Source: Ancylostoma caninum
Lineage: Eukaryota; Nematoda; Chromadorea; Rhabditida; Ancylostomatidae
DNA: 64,000 bases
Assembly (NCBI GenBank): GCA_037903475.1
Contig: JBAJFG010000019.1
Coordinates: forward strand, 6,261,001 to 6,325,000
Direction of reading: 5' to 3'
In this document: piece by piece, positions 12,016 to 23,942 of the stretch
Numbering within the stretch: position 1 is the first letter of the stretch
Layout of the letters: each line of letters opens with the position of its first letter
Position numbers and translations under genes: made by a program
Notes under the pieces: model-generated
What the model was told of the DNA's origin: nothing
Database searches by the model: none
Seen by the model: the letters and a program-made list of their open reading frames with translations, nothing else

Positions 12016-12690
12016 GTACCCGGCTTTGCTCGGGTCCTGGCAAAAATAGCGAAAAATCAGTAAAACCGATAAATCAATAGTGCTGTACAGAACGGTTGTC
12101 ATATTCGTGTTCAGCATACTGACATACCCCAGTAGACATGTCTTCGCCGCGCCCGGGGCAAAATCAGCGAAAAATCAATAAAATCGATAAATCGATAGTG
12201 CTGTGCAAAACGGTTGTCATATTCGTGTTCAGCGTATTGACACACCCCAGTAGCCATGTCTTCACCGTCCCTGAGGCAAAATTAGCGAAAAATCAATAAA
12301 ATCGATAAATCGATAGTGCTGTACAAAATGGTTGTCATATTCGTGTTCGGCGTATTGACATACCCCAGTAACCATGTCTTCAACGCGCCCGGGGCAAAAA
12401 TAGCGAAAATCAATAAAATCGATAAATCGATAGTGCTGTACAAAACGGTTGTCATATTCGTCTTCAGCGTATTGACATACCCCAGTAGCCATGTTTTCAC
12501 CGTCACTGGGGCAAAACAAGCAAAAAATCAATAAAATCGATAAATCGATAGTGCCGTACGAAATGGTTGTCATATTCGTGTTCAGCATACTGACATACCT
12601 CAGTAGACATGTCTTCGCCACGCCTGGGGCAAAAATAGCGAAAAATCAATAAAATCGATATAATCGATAAACTAATCGATAATCCCAGGT
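12016..12690. repeat. Satellite of about 118-bp units with ATTCGTGTTCAGC core
   Basis: Five to six units, each with ATAAATCGATAGTGCTGTAC, AACGGTTGTCATATTCGTGT, TCAGCGTATTGACATACCCC, AGTAGCCATGTCTTCACC and a GGGGCAAAA spacer. The ATTCGTGTTCAGC phrase also occurs in dispersed elements here (about 2085-2100, 2218-2230, 15066-15080), so the satellite may have been amplified from one of them. Confidence 0.85.
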
Positions 12691-14510
12691 GCAAAGTAGC
12701 CTAAAACCTACGCCGGCCCTTAGGGAGGTGTCACCCTATAACAAGGAAAATAAAGATCTAAGACGAATAAAGCGGACAATGTGGAAATTTAGGCCAGGGG
12801 CCCCTTTTTTTAAAGGACTCGCCACAACACTGCGTATCGACACATGCGCTGAGAGTCGACGCGCAGTAACAGACGCGTTCTCGGGAATTAGCGACCAAAT
12901 CTTTTAATATAGTAGGATTCAACGAGATTGTGAGTTTTGCATTTAATATATTGCAGGCAACACTGTTTTCCCTAATGTATTTATTGTTCTAGAAGTCATA
13001 GTTATGTTATATAATTTACAAATTGTATTATATTGAGGCTATGTACATCTTTACAGAATTCAGTAGGTAATTTGTACGTTTATTGTTATGTGTAGCGGTC
13101 CTATGTAGATTTTTCTGTAATAAAAAGTCTTATTTCACTGGAGTAGAGCGTTAACGACAACAAATCATTGATAACACAGTGCCTCAAGGTCAACTCTATC
13201 CCCATAGGGCACTCCGAAGGCACAAAGGTGATCGAATGATAATTCTTCCGGCCCAGCAGCCTGCCATCTCAGGCCGGGCCTGTCACCCATTCGCGGCCGG
13301 CCCGCGGCTGCTACGTTTGCCCGGCCGCTAATGGTAGCGCGGGTGGTCCGGTACGAGTGTCTGAGAAGTTGCGGGCCATCGGCGGGCCCTAAATTGTGGG
13401 CGTGGCCAAAAGCAGGGCGAGCTGCGGCGGGCCATTACTTCTAACGGGGTGTAGCCCACTAGGCGAAATATAATTGCGGTGACCAACAACTGTAAGCTCC
13501 GCCTATCAGCCATGGGGATGTGAGGTGTAGGACGTCTGGCGCGACTCCTTGGCTGTCAGGACGGTCTAAGGGGATCTGGTTTCATTTCTTCGACCTGGTG
13601 TAGTGTAGCGCATTTGGGTTTGCATTTAATTGCCTAACAGAGCAATTCAGCCACTCTCCAGAGCAAAGATAGACACCAATTTGGATTTAGTCATCTTTTG
13701 GGGTGTGTGATTGATAGAACTATTCGGAGAAGCTTTTGTAAAGAATTAAATGGGTAGTTCGATGAAGACCTTTTTTATCGTCGCCGATTGAATAAAATGT
13801 CCAAATGAATCTGAAATGAATATTCAGGATATCTCTAGTTCTTTTAAATATCCACACGGCTAAATTATCGCAATAGTCCGTTTGTGCGAATAGCACCATC
13901 ATGAGAGCATCTGGGAGGCATACGCTGAATCTCGATGTGTGAAACACTACTATATTGAACATTCGAAATCTGTTCTGCTGCTGTAATTTGTATCCTGCGC
14001 AAAGTTAGTGCTCAAGAACAAAAAAAGAGGTTATTTTCTTCTAATTCAATATTAAGTCTTTATCAATTCAATAGCTGCTATTTCCAGCGTATTACTGCGT
14101 TTAGGTGACCTCTGCTACATGAAAGGCGGAAAATTTCTCCTGAGGAACTTGAGCGAAGAACACGACGTTTCTCCAGGCGTTGCCATCGTGGAAGGTCACC
14201 GCATCCAAAATTTTCAGATCGCGTTCAAGCTAAGATTTAATGCATGATTTGGGTGTCAAACTAGGAAAAATAAATGTACAGTTAGGTTCCCCAAAATAAG
14301 GGTATTTGAAAATGTTTTGCTGAAGCAATCAAAATAAATATCCAGCCGAGATATATTAGAATTACTTAAAATTACAGAGTAATAGGAGAGTCTCTGATCG
14401 TAATCATTTCTAGATTCTTATAGAATCCTTCGGTTGCATGGATCTCGAGTGCTACGTTTGGCAATGTTGAACACGCGTATCTAGGTATTGAAGCGTGAAA
14501 AAAGTTTACT
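12691..14510. other. Gene-poor stretch with a GC-rich repeat copy
   Basis: A GC-rich repeat at about 13236-13515 contains GGCCGGGCCTGTC and CACTAGGCGAAATATAATTG. The latter block appears inverted at 16520-16570 (AATTATATTTCGCCTAGTGG). The rest is AT-rich, with no convincing exon chain or RNA gene. Confidence 0.45.
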
Positions 14511-15889
14511 TACAAGGGAAGGATACCAAATGTCTGTGGCACTTCAAAATGGAATGTGCCTCATAATATGAAGTTGACGATGCTGATCTCGATTATGTTC
14601 TCCATTAGTGCCTAATACTACTGCGCAAAAAGTTATAGCCTTGTCTGTGCAGTACATTCAAAGGTACAGTTTCTACATCCACCTCCTGTGAACACACAAA
14701 ATAGGCGTTGTAGTGCAAAATGGATGCAGAATTCGCGATCAGTAGCTCAACTGAACCTGTATGCAAAATTTCAGCGGAAAAAGGCAAGAATTACGGTTAG
14801 ACAATCACCCCTTGATCACTTACTACTACTACCACTCACGAGGAAACGGTCATTGGGTATAGGGTAGTTCAGGCATCTCGCAGATTCCATCCAAATTTTG
14901 CACATAGGGGTAATTTCAGGTGCTGATCACGATTATCAGCATCATTTTGCAAGCCTCTAACATTTTAATGTCGAAATTCAACACTTTTGTTTGGTTTTCT
15001 ACGGTAATTGCTGTTCAATTTACCGCAAACCTATAAGAATGTAGTGGCGTCACGAAATGGATATCATATTCGTGTTCAGCACTTCAGATAACCCTATTAT
15101 GGAAATTTTCAACAAAAAAAAACTTGAAAATTTGGGCTCACGTGAGTCCATCAGCAGTTCCACTGTCGACGAAGTCGGGGTAGTGAAGATCTTTGAAAAC
15201 GCTTTCAAGCTTTTAGAATATGTATTTGCAAGTAGAAACACTTACAAAAAACTGCATAGAATAGATTTTTAGAGAAAATCAGTAACTGAGAGAAAATGCA
15301 AAACCGCGACTCCTGAGGGGAATTGAACCCGTGAAGGTATTCACGGGAACGGAGACACTTACCACTGCGCCACACTTCCTTGACCTACCTGACATGCCTT
15401 ATTTTATGTATACCTTCTTACCACTTGCGTCTGGAAAAATGAATATAAATCATTGCAGACGCGAGGCTGGGCCAAGGTCAAGATAGTTTTGAAATCAGAG
15501 CTTCGAGATGCACAAGGCAGTATACACTCCCCACGAGGAAGTCTCCGATGAAGCAAAGTTCCCTTGTAATTAGTAGTAGTAGCGACTGATCAAGGAGCAA
15601 TTCTTTACCCGTAGTGATGCATTTTCCGCTGAGATTTTGCATACAGGGTTACTTGGACTGCTGATCACGAATTCTGCATTCATTTTTCACGGTAACGCCT
15701 ACTACGTGGGGTTAAGGTGAGTTGATGCAGAAACTGCTCATAATACTGCACAGACAAGGCTATAACTTTTCGCGTAGTAGTATCAGGCACTAATGGAGAA
15801 CATAATCGAGATCAGCATCGTCAACTTCATATTATGAGGCACATTCCATTATGAAGTGCCACAGACATTTGGTATCTTTCCCTTGTTAG
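14511..15889. mobile_element. 1.4-kb foldback element with tRNA-like core
   Basis: The left arm (from ACAAGGGAAGGATACCAAATG) and the right arm (ending CATTTGGTATCTTTCCCTTGT) are inverted copies over more than 260 bp, sharing GCTGATCTCGATTATGTTCT and CAAGGCTATAACTTTT-type blocks. The similarity continues to about 14840 and 15530. Between the arms lie the phrase ATTCGTGTTCAGCAC and a tRNA-like sequence. There is no transposase, so it is non-autonomous. Confidence 0.7.
15304..15379 (-). tRNA. tRNA-like sequence or tRNA-derived repeat
   Basis: Read on the minus strand it has an A-box-like TGGCGCAGTGGTAAG and a B-box-like GGTTCAATTCC with near-tRNA spacing, and a paired arm CCCGTGAATACCTTCACGGG in between. 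The acceptor stem does not pair well and no clear anticodon arm forms. It is probably a decayed tRNA or a SINE-type head captured in the foldback element. Confidence 0.4.
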
Positions 15890-17777
15890 TTTGTTAGAAG
15901 AATCAATTACCCTCATCTTCAAAAATTCTTCTGAAATCGAAGATCATTGCATCGGCAGATCACATATTTGCAGCTGCCCATGCCCCCCCCCCTCTCCCTT
16001 GTTCAAACAGTGTCAAAAACTCCAAGGTGTTTAGTAATAAATTCATTAGGATGAAGGAAGAGGACGTATTACATCCCTTCTTTGGTTGAATGGATTTTGC
16101 ACCTTTCCTGCACTTCTTTTGCTAAAACTATCCTGAATTAAAAATTAAGCCAAGCCGCAATATATAAAACTTTTGAAACGCGCCCAAATTTAGATGGTCT
16201 CTGATTGAGACCATCTCTACATTCTTACGGAATACTTTGGTTTATCAAAACTCAATACCTAACTCGGCGGTATTGAATACGACGAGATATAAACTGAAGC
16301 TTTGAAAGAGGTTTTGGTATCCATGTCTGCGCTGGAATGACAATCGGTGGATGAACGAGTTGATCTGTTAGGCTATTAAATGCAAGCCCTGATGTGGCAC
16401 AGTACACCAAGTGGAAGGTACGCGTCCAGGTCCCACCTACCGCTACTGACAGCCTAGGAGTAGCGCCAGACTTCCTAGAGCCCAGGGCCCTACAGATGAT
16501 ATGCGGAGCTTATGGAAGTCGGCCACCGCAATTATATTTCGCCTAGTGGTTGACGTCCCTTCTAACGGGCGCCGCGCGGGCCATAGAAAGTCCGCAACAG
16601 TGCGTAAAGTAACGAGTACACCGCACAGAATCTTACACAATAAAAAGGACGCCGTTTATGAAAATGCCTCCTATGGAGCTTTTTCTTTGTTTCATCTCGT
16701 TTTCGTTCATTCTGTTTTGTGTACTTGCGTGATGAAATGTGTATTATTCGTATTAGTTTTTATTCGCAGTTTTTTCATTTGGAGCTGTTGATTCCGTGCA
16801 TTTTTAGTAATTTTAGGGGACGCATATTAAGAAATTTTGGTTTGTTGTACGTTTATACTCATTTGATGTTGATGAGAAGAATTGGCTCACAAGCAGCGTA
16901 AGGATAGTTTTCATTTGAGCATTTACTCTAGCCTACAAACAGTAGTAAAGGACAGTGAAGATTCCGCCGTCAGGGGACCGTGTGCTACAGTAACCCGAAA
17001 CCTGTGAATCTAAGCCAGATTGGCGCCGGAGCGCGCTATTTCACACAGTTGACGGTCCTGCGTTTGGGAAACTGGAGTTTTAGCTCCAGTTGACAAGATG
17101 AAAGGTTCCGGAGGGTCAGGGGCCAGTCTTAGCATATATTTTAGGCGTCTATGAAATGTGCGTCGCGTGCGGCTAGAGAAGAAACACCATAAGACGGGAA
17201 TGACCTACCAAGACGAGAGTCGCTAATCAAAGCGGTTTCTCGAGTTCGTGCACCTGCTTTTACGATATTTGCAGCTATTTTGACGCTTGTAAAACAAGTG
17301 AGGAACAAGAACCCAGGCATTTGTGGGAGAAATTTCAAATCGATTTCGAACTGAAACCGTCGTTCGCGTATAGGATACAATGATTTATTGAATGAAGCAT
17401 ATCAAAGTCACAAATTTCGAATGCAGAAGTCACCTTTCACAAACTGGAGCAGGATTTTAACATGTTTTTCGAGGAAATGGTACAGTCTATGAAGTCCATC
17501 GGTATAAGTGCGAATTTAGCGGTGCGTGCGCACAGTGTCGCAGTTGTGAATATTGATCTCTGCCATCACTCAGCTGTTTCCATCTTGGATGAGTTCTTTT
17601 CAGTACCATTTGTAAACAAACAGTTGAGCCATTCTTCTGGAGTTTTTGCCTAGATAAAAAGAGTTTGGCTCCAAGCCCTCGAACGACTGAGTGACCTACT
17701 GGACTGTCATGCACTAAGAAATGAAGGAGTGTACTCATTAAGGAGTAACAGCGTGAGAAATTTTTATTCCTCAGTAA
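15890..17777. other. No gene resolved; includes an inverted repeat copy
   Basis: The segment 16495-16600 (CACCGCAATTATATTTCGCC) is the reverse complement of part of the repeat at 13410-13510. Elsewhere there are C and T homopolymer runs (about 15985) and open frames under 100 codons without coherent splice chains. Confidence 0.4.
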
Positions 17778-18190
17778 TACTCTGAACTTTCGTACCGCGG
17801 TGGGCCCACCGTTATCCCATGGTTAATGTTCGGCACGCCAACCATGGGCAAACAGTGGGGCCACCGCTGGCTATTCGTGTGGCCACCGTGGGCTAACGGT
17901 GGGACTCACGAGGGGGACCTGGGGATTTCCGTGGGAAAACTATGGGAGTTCTGTGGGAAAACTGGGTGATTTCCATGGGGAAATTGGGGGATTTCCAGGG
18001 ACTCTCCAGGAGCTAATCGTGGCATTTTCAGGGGTGAATCGTGGTACTTCGAGGGATTGATTGGGGTCCTTCCTTGGGTTAGTCGGGGTTCTTCCGTGGA
18101 TCAATCGAGGTGCTTCCGGGGGCTGATCGGGGTGCTTCCGGGGTTTAAACGGGGTACTTTCGGGGGTTGATCGGGGACTTCTAAGGGTTG
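17778..18190. repeat. Element end with GGTGGGCCCACC palindrome and decaying G-rich array
   Basis: Begins TACTCTGAACTTTCGTACCG, then CGGTGGGCCCACCGTTATCC, followed by variations on GGGGATTTCCGTGGGAAAAC and GGGGTGCTTCCGGGG. The first 80 bp and the G-rich tail reappear inverted at 25925-26178. These are either the two ends of one large element or two separate copies in opposite orientation. Confidence 0.65.
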
Positions 18191-19832
18191 ATCGGGTGTC
18201 GTCATGGTCTTCCGCCTCACATTTTCTTCATGTCCTGATAACCTCTTCCTGCGTAAGCACTCCACAACAGCACATATTTATTTCAAACAAACTGATACTA
18301 AAAACAATAAAATCATGGAAGCAACAGAACAAGAGTGTTTCGCGAGTGGAGCGAAATACACCGAAATTAGCAAAAAGGTAGTCTAACGAGAACAATGCGA
18401 AACGAAGTAAAAGAAGTAGAAGCATGTGATAAAGAACAGTCGAACTACGGTTCAACGCTTTCCTTGTCATTCGCAACACCAGCGTCGCATCTGCGACGTA
18501 GCTGCGTTTCTGAAGGCCTCCTTGCCTCCTGAAATGCAAGTTGTTAGATGTGTGACGCGTCCAAGTCTTGACATGTCTCATGCTTCACTTACACCATTGA
18601 GCTGATCATTGCATCCAGAGTTCGGCACAAGCTTAGCTCGAGCAGAAAAAATTACGAAGTCACCTTTGACCTAGCCAAGAATCTACGAAGCCCCCTTGCA
18701 AACAAACAAGTTAAAACAAGTTTGTGCGAAGAACAGTAGTTTCATTTTTAGAACGCTCATCGGCGTGTCCACACGAGTTAACAAGTGTTAACAAGTGCAA
18801 TGGCCGTGGAGCACGTCAACATGGCAACTGGCAACACCAGTTTCTAAAAAATCCGGTTAAAATTTGAAATAGGGTGGAGATTGCGCAGGTTTTTGCCATT
18901 ACTTTGATACAGCAATACTTTCTGAAGACAACAGTGTAAGGGAAACTGGAAGTATTTGCTTTTGGAAAAAGTTATTTGAGGAAGTTGTGTCGAAATGGTG
19001 CTGGAGACTGCTTATTAACTAATTCTTTTCGCTGTAACCGAGAGAACGCTGTAGTTTTCATATTCGTCGGAACGAGCAGCCTCTCTTGAAACTAACCGCT
19101 CTAGCAGAAATTGAAATAATTGATTTTTGGAAAAGTTATTTGGTGAAAATTCTTTGGACCGGTGCTAAACCCTAACTTTTGGGTTAAAGTTAGGGTTCAA
19201 AGAATTCCAAAGCAATATCTCCTCTCGAAATCAAATAATTCTATTTCCCTTTAGCGGTTGGCGAGAGAGTAGTGAAAATCTATCTATAAAGTTTGGGTAG
19301 GATTCGTTCAGTACCAACGATACTGTGAGTACTGCTAGGAACTTTGAAACTCTTATCAAAATCAATTGAATCCAATTCTCTTTCGGATTTGAATAGAAAG
19401 CTGCCAGTTGCAGCTATGTGCCTGGTCTCAGCAAGATCTGGGCAGAACCTGTCCTTTTACAAGCGCTGAAAGCAGTGCGCCTGGCAGGATTTTCGCATGA
19501 TAACCCCACAAACTCTCGCCAATATCAATTAATTCCAATTTCCTTTGGCAGTTGAAGGAGGAGTGGTATCTCTAATCTTATCACAAAGTTTGATCACTAT
19601 TCTTTCACTAACAACAATGTTGTGCTTACAGCTAGGAACCTTTTCAAGTGTGTTTCTTTTAACAAGCTTTAATTCTGTTCTTATTTCAGACAGATTTTAC
19701 AGAACCAATAGAGGAAAAAATTATCCAGTTGAGTCTCTCTTCTTCACTCTTAGCTTCAAAGGAGTGGATGGTTATTCGACAAGTCCCAACTACGAAGTCC
19801 CCTTTGCTCACTTTATCTTTACGAAGTCTCAC
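18191..19832. other. Diverged repeats, no gene resolved
   Basis: Two diverged blocks about 300 bp apart (around 19225-19380 and 19535-19650) share CAATTCCCTTTGGCAGTTG-like and AGGAACTTT phrases, suggesting an old duplication. Near 18655-18715 and 19790-19830 is the phrase ACGAAGCCCCCTTTG, also seen at about 3735-3795 and 4950-4990, marking another dispersed repeat. Confidence 0.45.
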
Positions 19833-20250
19833 TTGCCTTGAGTAAAGTTCCTGCCGAAGTCTGATTGCATCTAACGCAATTGCGAATGCTGAGTCGCCCT
19901 CACGTCGGGCAGTGTGTAGTATGAATCCTGAATAAAGAGAAGTCTGACCATAATTAAATAACTTGTGATTATAAAGGGGCTCTGAAGAAGAAAACGGTAT
20001 AGTACCTTTCAATGTTGCACGGAACGGCAATGGTAGCGTAATCATGCCGACGTGACCGTCACGCACCCAAACCGTTAAATTGTGAAGGTCGCTTTGATTG
20101 ACATTAACCTAAAGTGATCCGTTATTCTGAACAACTACACTACAGATATTACCTTGAAAAGCAGTACAGCAAAAGTGCACATCTGTCAGGTGTTTTCGAA
20201 TGAGCTGTTTCTAATGAAATCCTTACTTTTTTCAGCAGTTGTTTTTTCAT
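19833..20250 (-). CDS. Unrecognised three-exon gene (5' part)
   Basis: Minus strand: an ATG at 20250 opens exon 20250-20153 (32 codons plus two bases, donor GTAATA), then 20091-20006 (donor GTACTA) and 19927-19833 (acceptor TTTATTCAG, donor GTGAGA). All phases agree, giving 93 residues with segments KVRISLETAHSKTPDRCALL, LTVWVRDGHVGMITLPLPFR and REGDSAFAIALDAIRLRQEL. The acceptor of exon 2 (AATCAAAG) is weak. The gene must continue below 19833, but the next exon is not visible because a dispersed repeat follows. No family is recognised. It sits among transposon debris, so an element-borne gene is possible. Confidence 0.45.
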
Positions 20251-21059
20251 GATATAGATCCAGAAATGTGGACAATAGCTATTCACAATCGTAGCGGCTA
20301 AACCCTATCGCAGTACCGGAGTCCTACAAGTTTCTGTCTTAAAATCCGGGTAAAAGCGGCGAAAAATGCCAAATGTGAGAGAAAACGCAAAAAAAAATCG
20401 GGATTTTCACAGTTTCTCAGTCTAAGGTGCGTATATGCACACGGTGTAAGCACAGAAAAATAGGAGAAGTTTACCTACGATTGGCCGGGACTTTCTTGGG
20501 AGTTTTGGGTCTTTCAGGCTTTCTAGGTCTCTAAGCGATGTTTACCTGCAAGAGGACGGAGCTTACTTGCGAGTGAGAGAAACTCACCTTTGAGTCGTGC
20601 ATGGAAACCGCCTCGCGTTGCGAAAATTTGGGAAATGAGGAAAAGCTCAAAAGTTGGGATTTTTAGATACTGTATGTGTTTCAGATGTGAAATATTTGGA
20701 GATGTGTGGAGGATCGCGCAGAGCATACCCATAAGCCACGCCCACTTATGGGTAAGCTCCGCCCACCTTCATCGTGATTGCGGGTGGTTGTAAACAGAAG
20801 CGGCGTCGCCCCTGCATACCCATGGGGCATCATACTCCATGCCCCTTTTTCGACGGGACCCAACCGCCACGGCTCCGTTTGCCGTCCGGTGGTCTCTGAG
20901 TTAGTAAAAGTCCAGAAAAACTTACCGCAAGCGAGATCGAAACCGGATGAATGGATTGGAACCAGTAAACACAATGAATGATGCTGTTTTCATCAAATGC
21001 CTGTGTCATTCTGCAAACAAGCTCCCGAGTTACAGATCTTTAGATGAGGTAAAGGTGGG
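20251..21059. other. Repeat-like stretch, no gene resolved
   Basis: Contains phrases such as CCACGCCCACTTATGGGTAAG and AAGCTCCGCCCACC typical of interspersed repeats, and a good minus-strand donor (GTGAGTTTC near 20590) without a matching partner. No reading frame is convincing. Confidence 0.35.
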
Positions 21060-21390
21060 CAAATGGTGGGAAAATGATGGTCAAAACAGGGGCTGAGGAG
21101 GGATGGGGATACGTGAGATAACGGTGGGCAAATGGTGGACAAAAGGTGGTTCAACAGCGAAAAAAACGGAAATGTGGGCTAACAGTGCGCAAAGGGTGGG
21201 CAGACGGAGGTTCCACCATGGGTTCTCAAAACGCGGTGGCCCCACCGTGGGGAAAGGGTGGACGCACCGTGGGACTGATAACAATGGTGGGCTAACGGTG
21301 GGATAAGTGGGGGCGGACACCATAATCGGGGAATATCTGGGGGATAACTGGGGGGTAACGGTGGGCCCACCGTCGGTTGGGGGTCCACAG
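21060..21390. repeat. GGTGGGC-rich element interrupting the transposase relic
   Basis: Repeated GGTGGGCAAATGGTGG and TAACGGTGGGCCCACCG phrases relate it to the element ends at 17778-18190 and 25925-26178. It begins exactly where the transposase frame of the next feature breaks off, so it appears to have inserted into that gene. Confidence 0.55.
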
Positions 21391-22326
21391 TAGAAAAGCA
21401 GCTGGTAGAGATTTGTCGCGATTGTCAACAACAATAATTGTTGCAAGTCTCAAATGGTACATATAAACATTAAAGGTATCGTCAATTCCTATGCCACGCC
21501 ATGAGAACTCCTTCAGCCACCGCCACTGTTGTGGGTTCATAATTACTGAATAAATGTACTATATTTCATTCTCTCAGCTTACATAAACTAGCCAAAAATA
21601 CCACAGCAAAAACCGTCTCCGGTTGTGTCCGCGGCTGGGGCATAGTGAAGGATCCCATCTTCGTTGTTTTTGGCGTTTCTGCGAGTCAATAATATCGATG
21701 TCATTCATACGACCAGGAAGCAGTTTAAAACGCTTGGAAATCGCCCTAAAAATAACGCTTAGTAAATATCGTTCTATCACAAAGCCTGCAGAATGCTGTT
21801 GCTACCTGATATCCCCTGAGGAGATAAAAAATAATCTGTTGCTGGTACCCCACAGACCCATCTTCGCTCCTGAACTTCTCCCTTATTTTCCGCTTCACTT
21901 GAGCAGAAGTAAAGCCCTGCTTTATTAGACACACTACTTCTTTTTCGGCCTCTGCATCAATCCTAAGTATATTCAGGTCACAGTGTGCATATTCCACACT
22001 GTGACCAATGTGGGCGAGGCAAAACTTTGCTTTAATCTGTGCCGGACTCACTGGATCATATTTCACCTAAAAGACAAAACAGAAAAGAACTACCACTCCA
22101 ACACATATCTAATTGACATGTAGCAAATTCTCCTCTTGAAACGTACCGTAATAAATGCCATGCAGTGCCTAATGATACGCTTAGACGTAATGACTGATGC
22201 AGGACATTTTGAAGGTGTGCCGGATCTATGACACCGATAATATATGATGTAGCCATTGTCGGAAGGTTTTTTGGACTTTATCACAAATGATATCCCAAAG
22301 GACTGTTCAGCCGCTCTTTTCCAATG
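21391..22326 (-). pseudogene. Mutator-like (MULE) transposase, broken
   Basis: Minus-strand exon 22326-22147 has an N-terminal zinc-finger pattern: HWKRAA, then YYRCHRSG, KCPAS and HCMAFIT. Exon 22066-21806 continues with KFCLAHIGHSVEYAHCDL, the CxxHxGHxxxxxH signature of animal MULE-type transposases. Pieces at 21745-21583 (KRFKLLPGRM) and 21545-21391 (GIGIDDTFNV, then DNRDKSLPAAFLL) supply the first catalytic aspartate block and the following VVDxxxxxLPAAFLL strand. The first two exons join in phase; the later ones do not, and the gene stops where a GGTGGGC-rich element is inserted, so the rest of the catalytic domain is missing. Family assignment is by motif recognition. Confidence 0.6.
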
Positions 22327-23942
22327 CTGAAGTTTAATACTATTACCTTTGTATGAATGAGAATGAAAGAAATCTTCCTAACCTCGAAACTTTCCATGTT
22401 TTGGCATAGCTTGTCAATGTATGTAACAATTAAGCCCATATAGTTAGATGATAAAGGTCTTTTCAATACTTGTACCTCAGCCAAAATGCAGGGAATACAT
22501 AAAACAAGACGATATTCTAATATCGAAATACAATCGTTCATAATGAGTACAGGGCGATCGGCGAGCCGTAGGTCAGCCAGCGGCGGCCCATCAGCGTGCC
22601 ATCGGTTTCCCATTGCAAGACGAGCGGCGGGGCACGACGCCGCCTGCCCTGCAAGAGGTCTCCGCGAGGACACAAAGAAAAATCGCCGAGCGAATCATTT
22701 CCGTCCAACTTTCGGCTAGCGAAATGCCAGCAAAACCGCAGCTCAGCTGCCGGGCATTTATGGCGCGCAGCGTCTGCGAGCCGCGCTCTTCTTCTGCACA
22801 ACACTGGATCAGCTTGGCAGCCACTACACAAAAAGTAGGTGCACAGACTTGTAGGAACATGACAGCAGATGTTCTCGGTAGGGTGAGATTTTAGTCGAGA
22901 AGGATCAGTTTTCCTTCATTGCAGACGTGCCGTTTCCTGAAATTGCGGAAAAGATGAGGTGGAACAGACAGGTAAAATGGGAAATAATGAAGAGAATTGC
23001 AGGTACATGTACAGACACGTCAGCTGATATTATGAAATGGGTTACATTTTTGCTCTGAAAATGCGGAATTATTCGGATGTTGAGGCCCACTTATGTGAAG
23101 TGTGAAAGAGGAGCTGTGAAGTAACGCATGAACAGGATGAGAGATAAGAAGGAAAAGTACATGAATGATTAGGCACATATCACCTGTGATCGTGGATACG
23201 GTCAAAATAGAGCTATGGACACGCAACTTTTCGTAAAATTCGTTCGCATTTTTTAAGCTTCAATAAAATTATTGCCCAAAGGCGTGGTTGTATTCGTATT
23301 CAGCTTGGAATTCTGCGGTGAATCATATAGTTGAATCAGTGAGATATAACCATTCCTATCTAGTGAAAAAATCCCGAGAGAAATAAGGTTAGTCTTCTTT
23401 GATTGGTAGAGCGCCAAACTAGGTACTAAAGCTGTGAAAAGGGGACCGACGAAAGGTCCGGCATGGTTATGAGTCTTTCAAGATGAATAGGAAGGAATGC
23501 GAGCGAAGCGAGCATTAGGCGAAACAAAAAGCACTGGCATCTGCATAATGATGCCAATATGGCACAAAAAAGATTTTTCCAGAAGCTAAAAATTTGACAG
23601 GTCTACACCTGTAATAGTGGCAACGTCGTTATCCAGTAATTTCTGTTCATTGAAAGTTTTACAGCGGAGGTAAAGCCATAAAAGGTTGAAATGGGGGTAG
23701 TCTGTTAGAGGCGGGTATAAGGAGTAACATAGCTGGGCTATAATTTCGGAACACGAATGTCCCATTCTTTACACGGTTGACACTGCAACGTGCTGGTGTG
23801 CGTTATCCCACAGCCGGACCAGACCAATATTTCCGCCTGTGTCGGCCCTATGTTTAAGAGTTTTACCGTGATTAATTTAGGGAAAAGAAATACTATAGGA
23901 CGATTATTGTGCATTCACTAGAAAAAAATCATTGCAGATGAG
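22327..23942. other. No gene resolved; GC-rich block at 22550-22850
   Basis: A GC-rich stretch (GCGATCGGCGAGCCG, CGGCGGGGCACGACGCCGCC) is open in several frames on both strands but has no splice logic. A possible first transposase exon (ESFEVRKISF, donor GTTAGG) lies near 22400. A hydrophobic minus-strand frame at 22905-23226 lacks a credible start. Confidence 0.35.

Noticed and set aside
8430..12690. Possible CRISPR array from regular repeats
   Set aside because: Units are contiguous satellites without unique spacers, and the sequence is eukaryotic.
19155..19205. Telomere-like words (TTAGGGTT, AACCCTAAC)
   Set aside because: Only one or two units occur, within a diverged repeat; no telomeric array is present.
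23401..23470. TGGTAGAGCGCCAAACTAGG resembling a tRNA D-arm
   Set aside because: No B-box or acceptor stem follows at the required distance.
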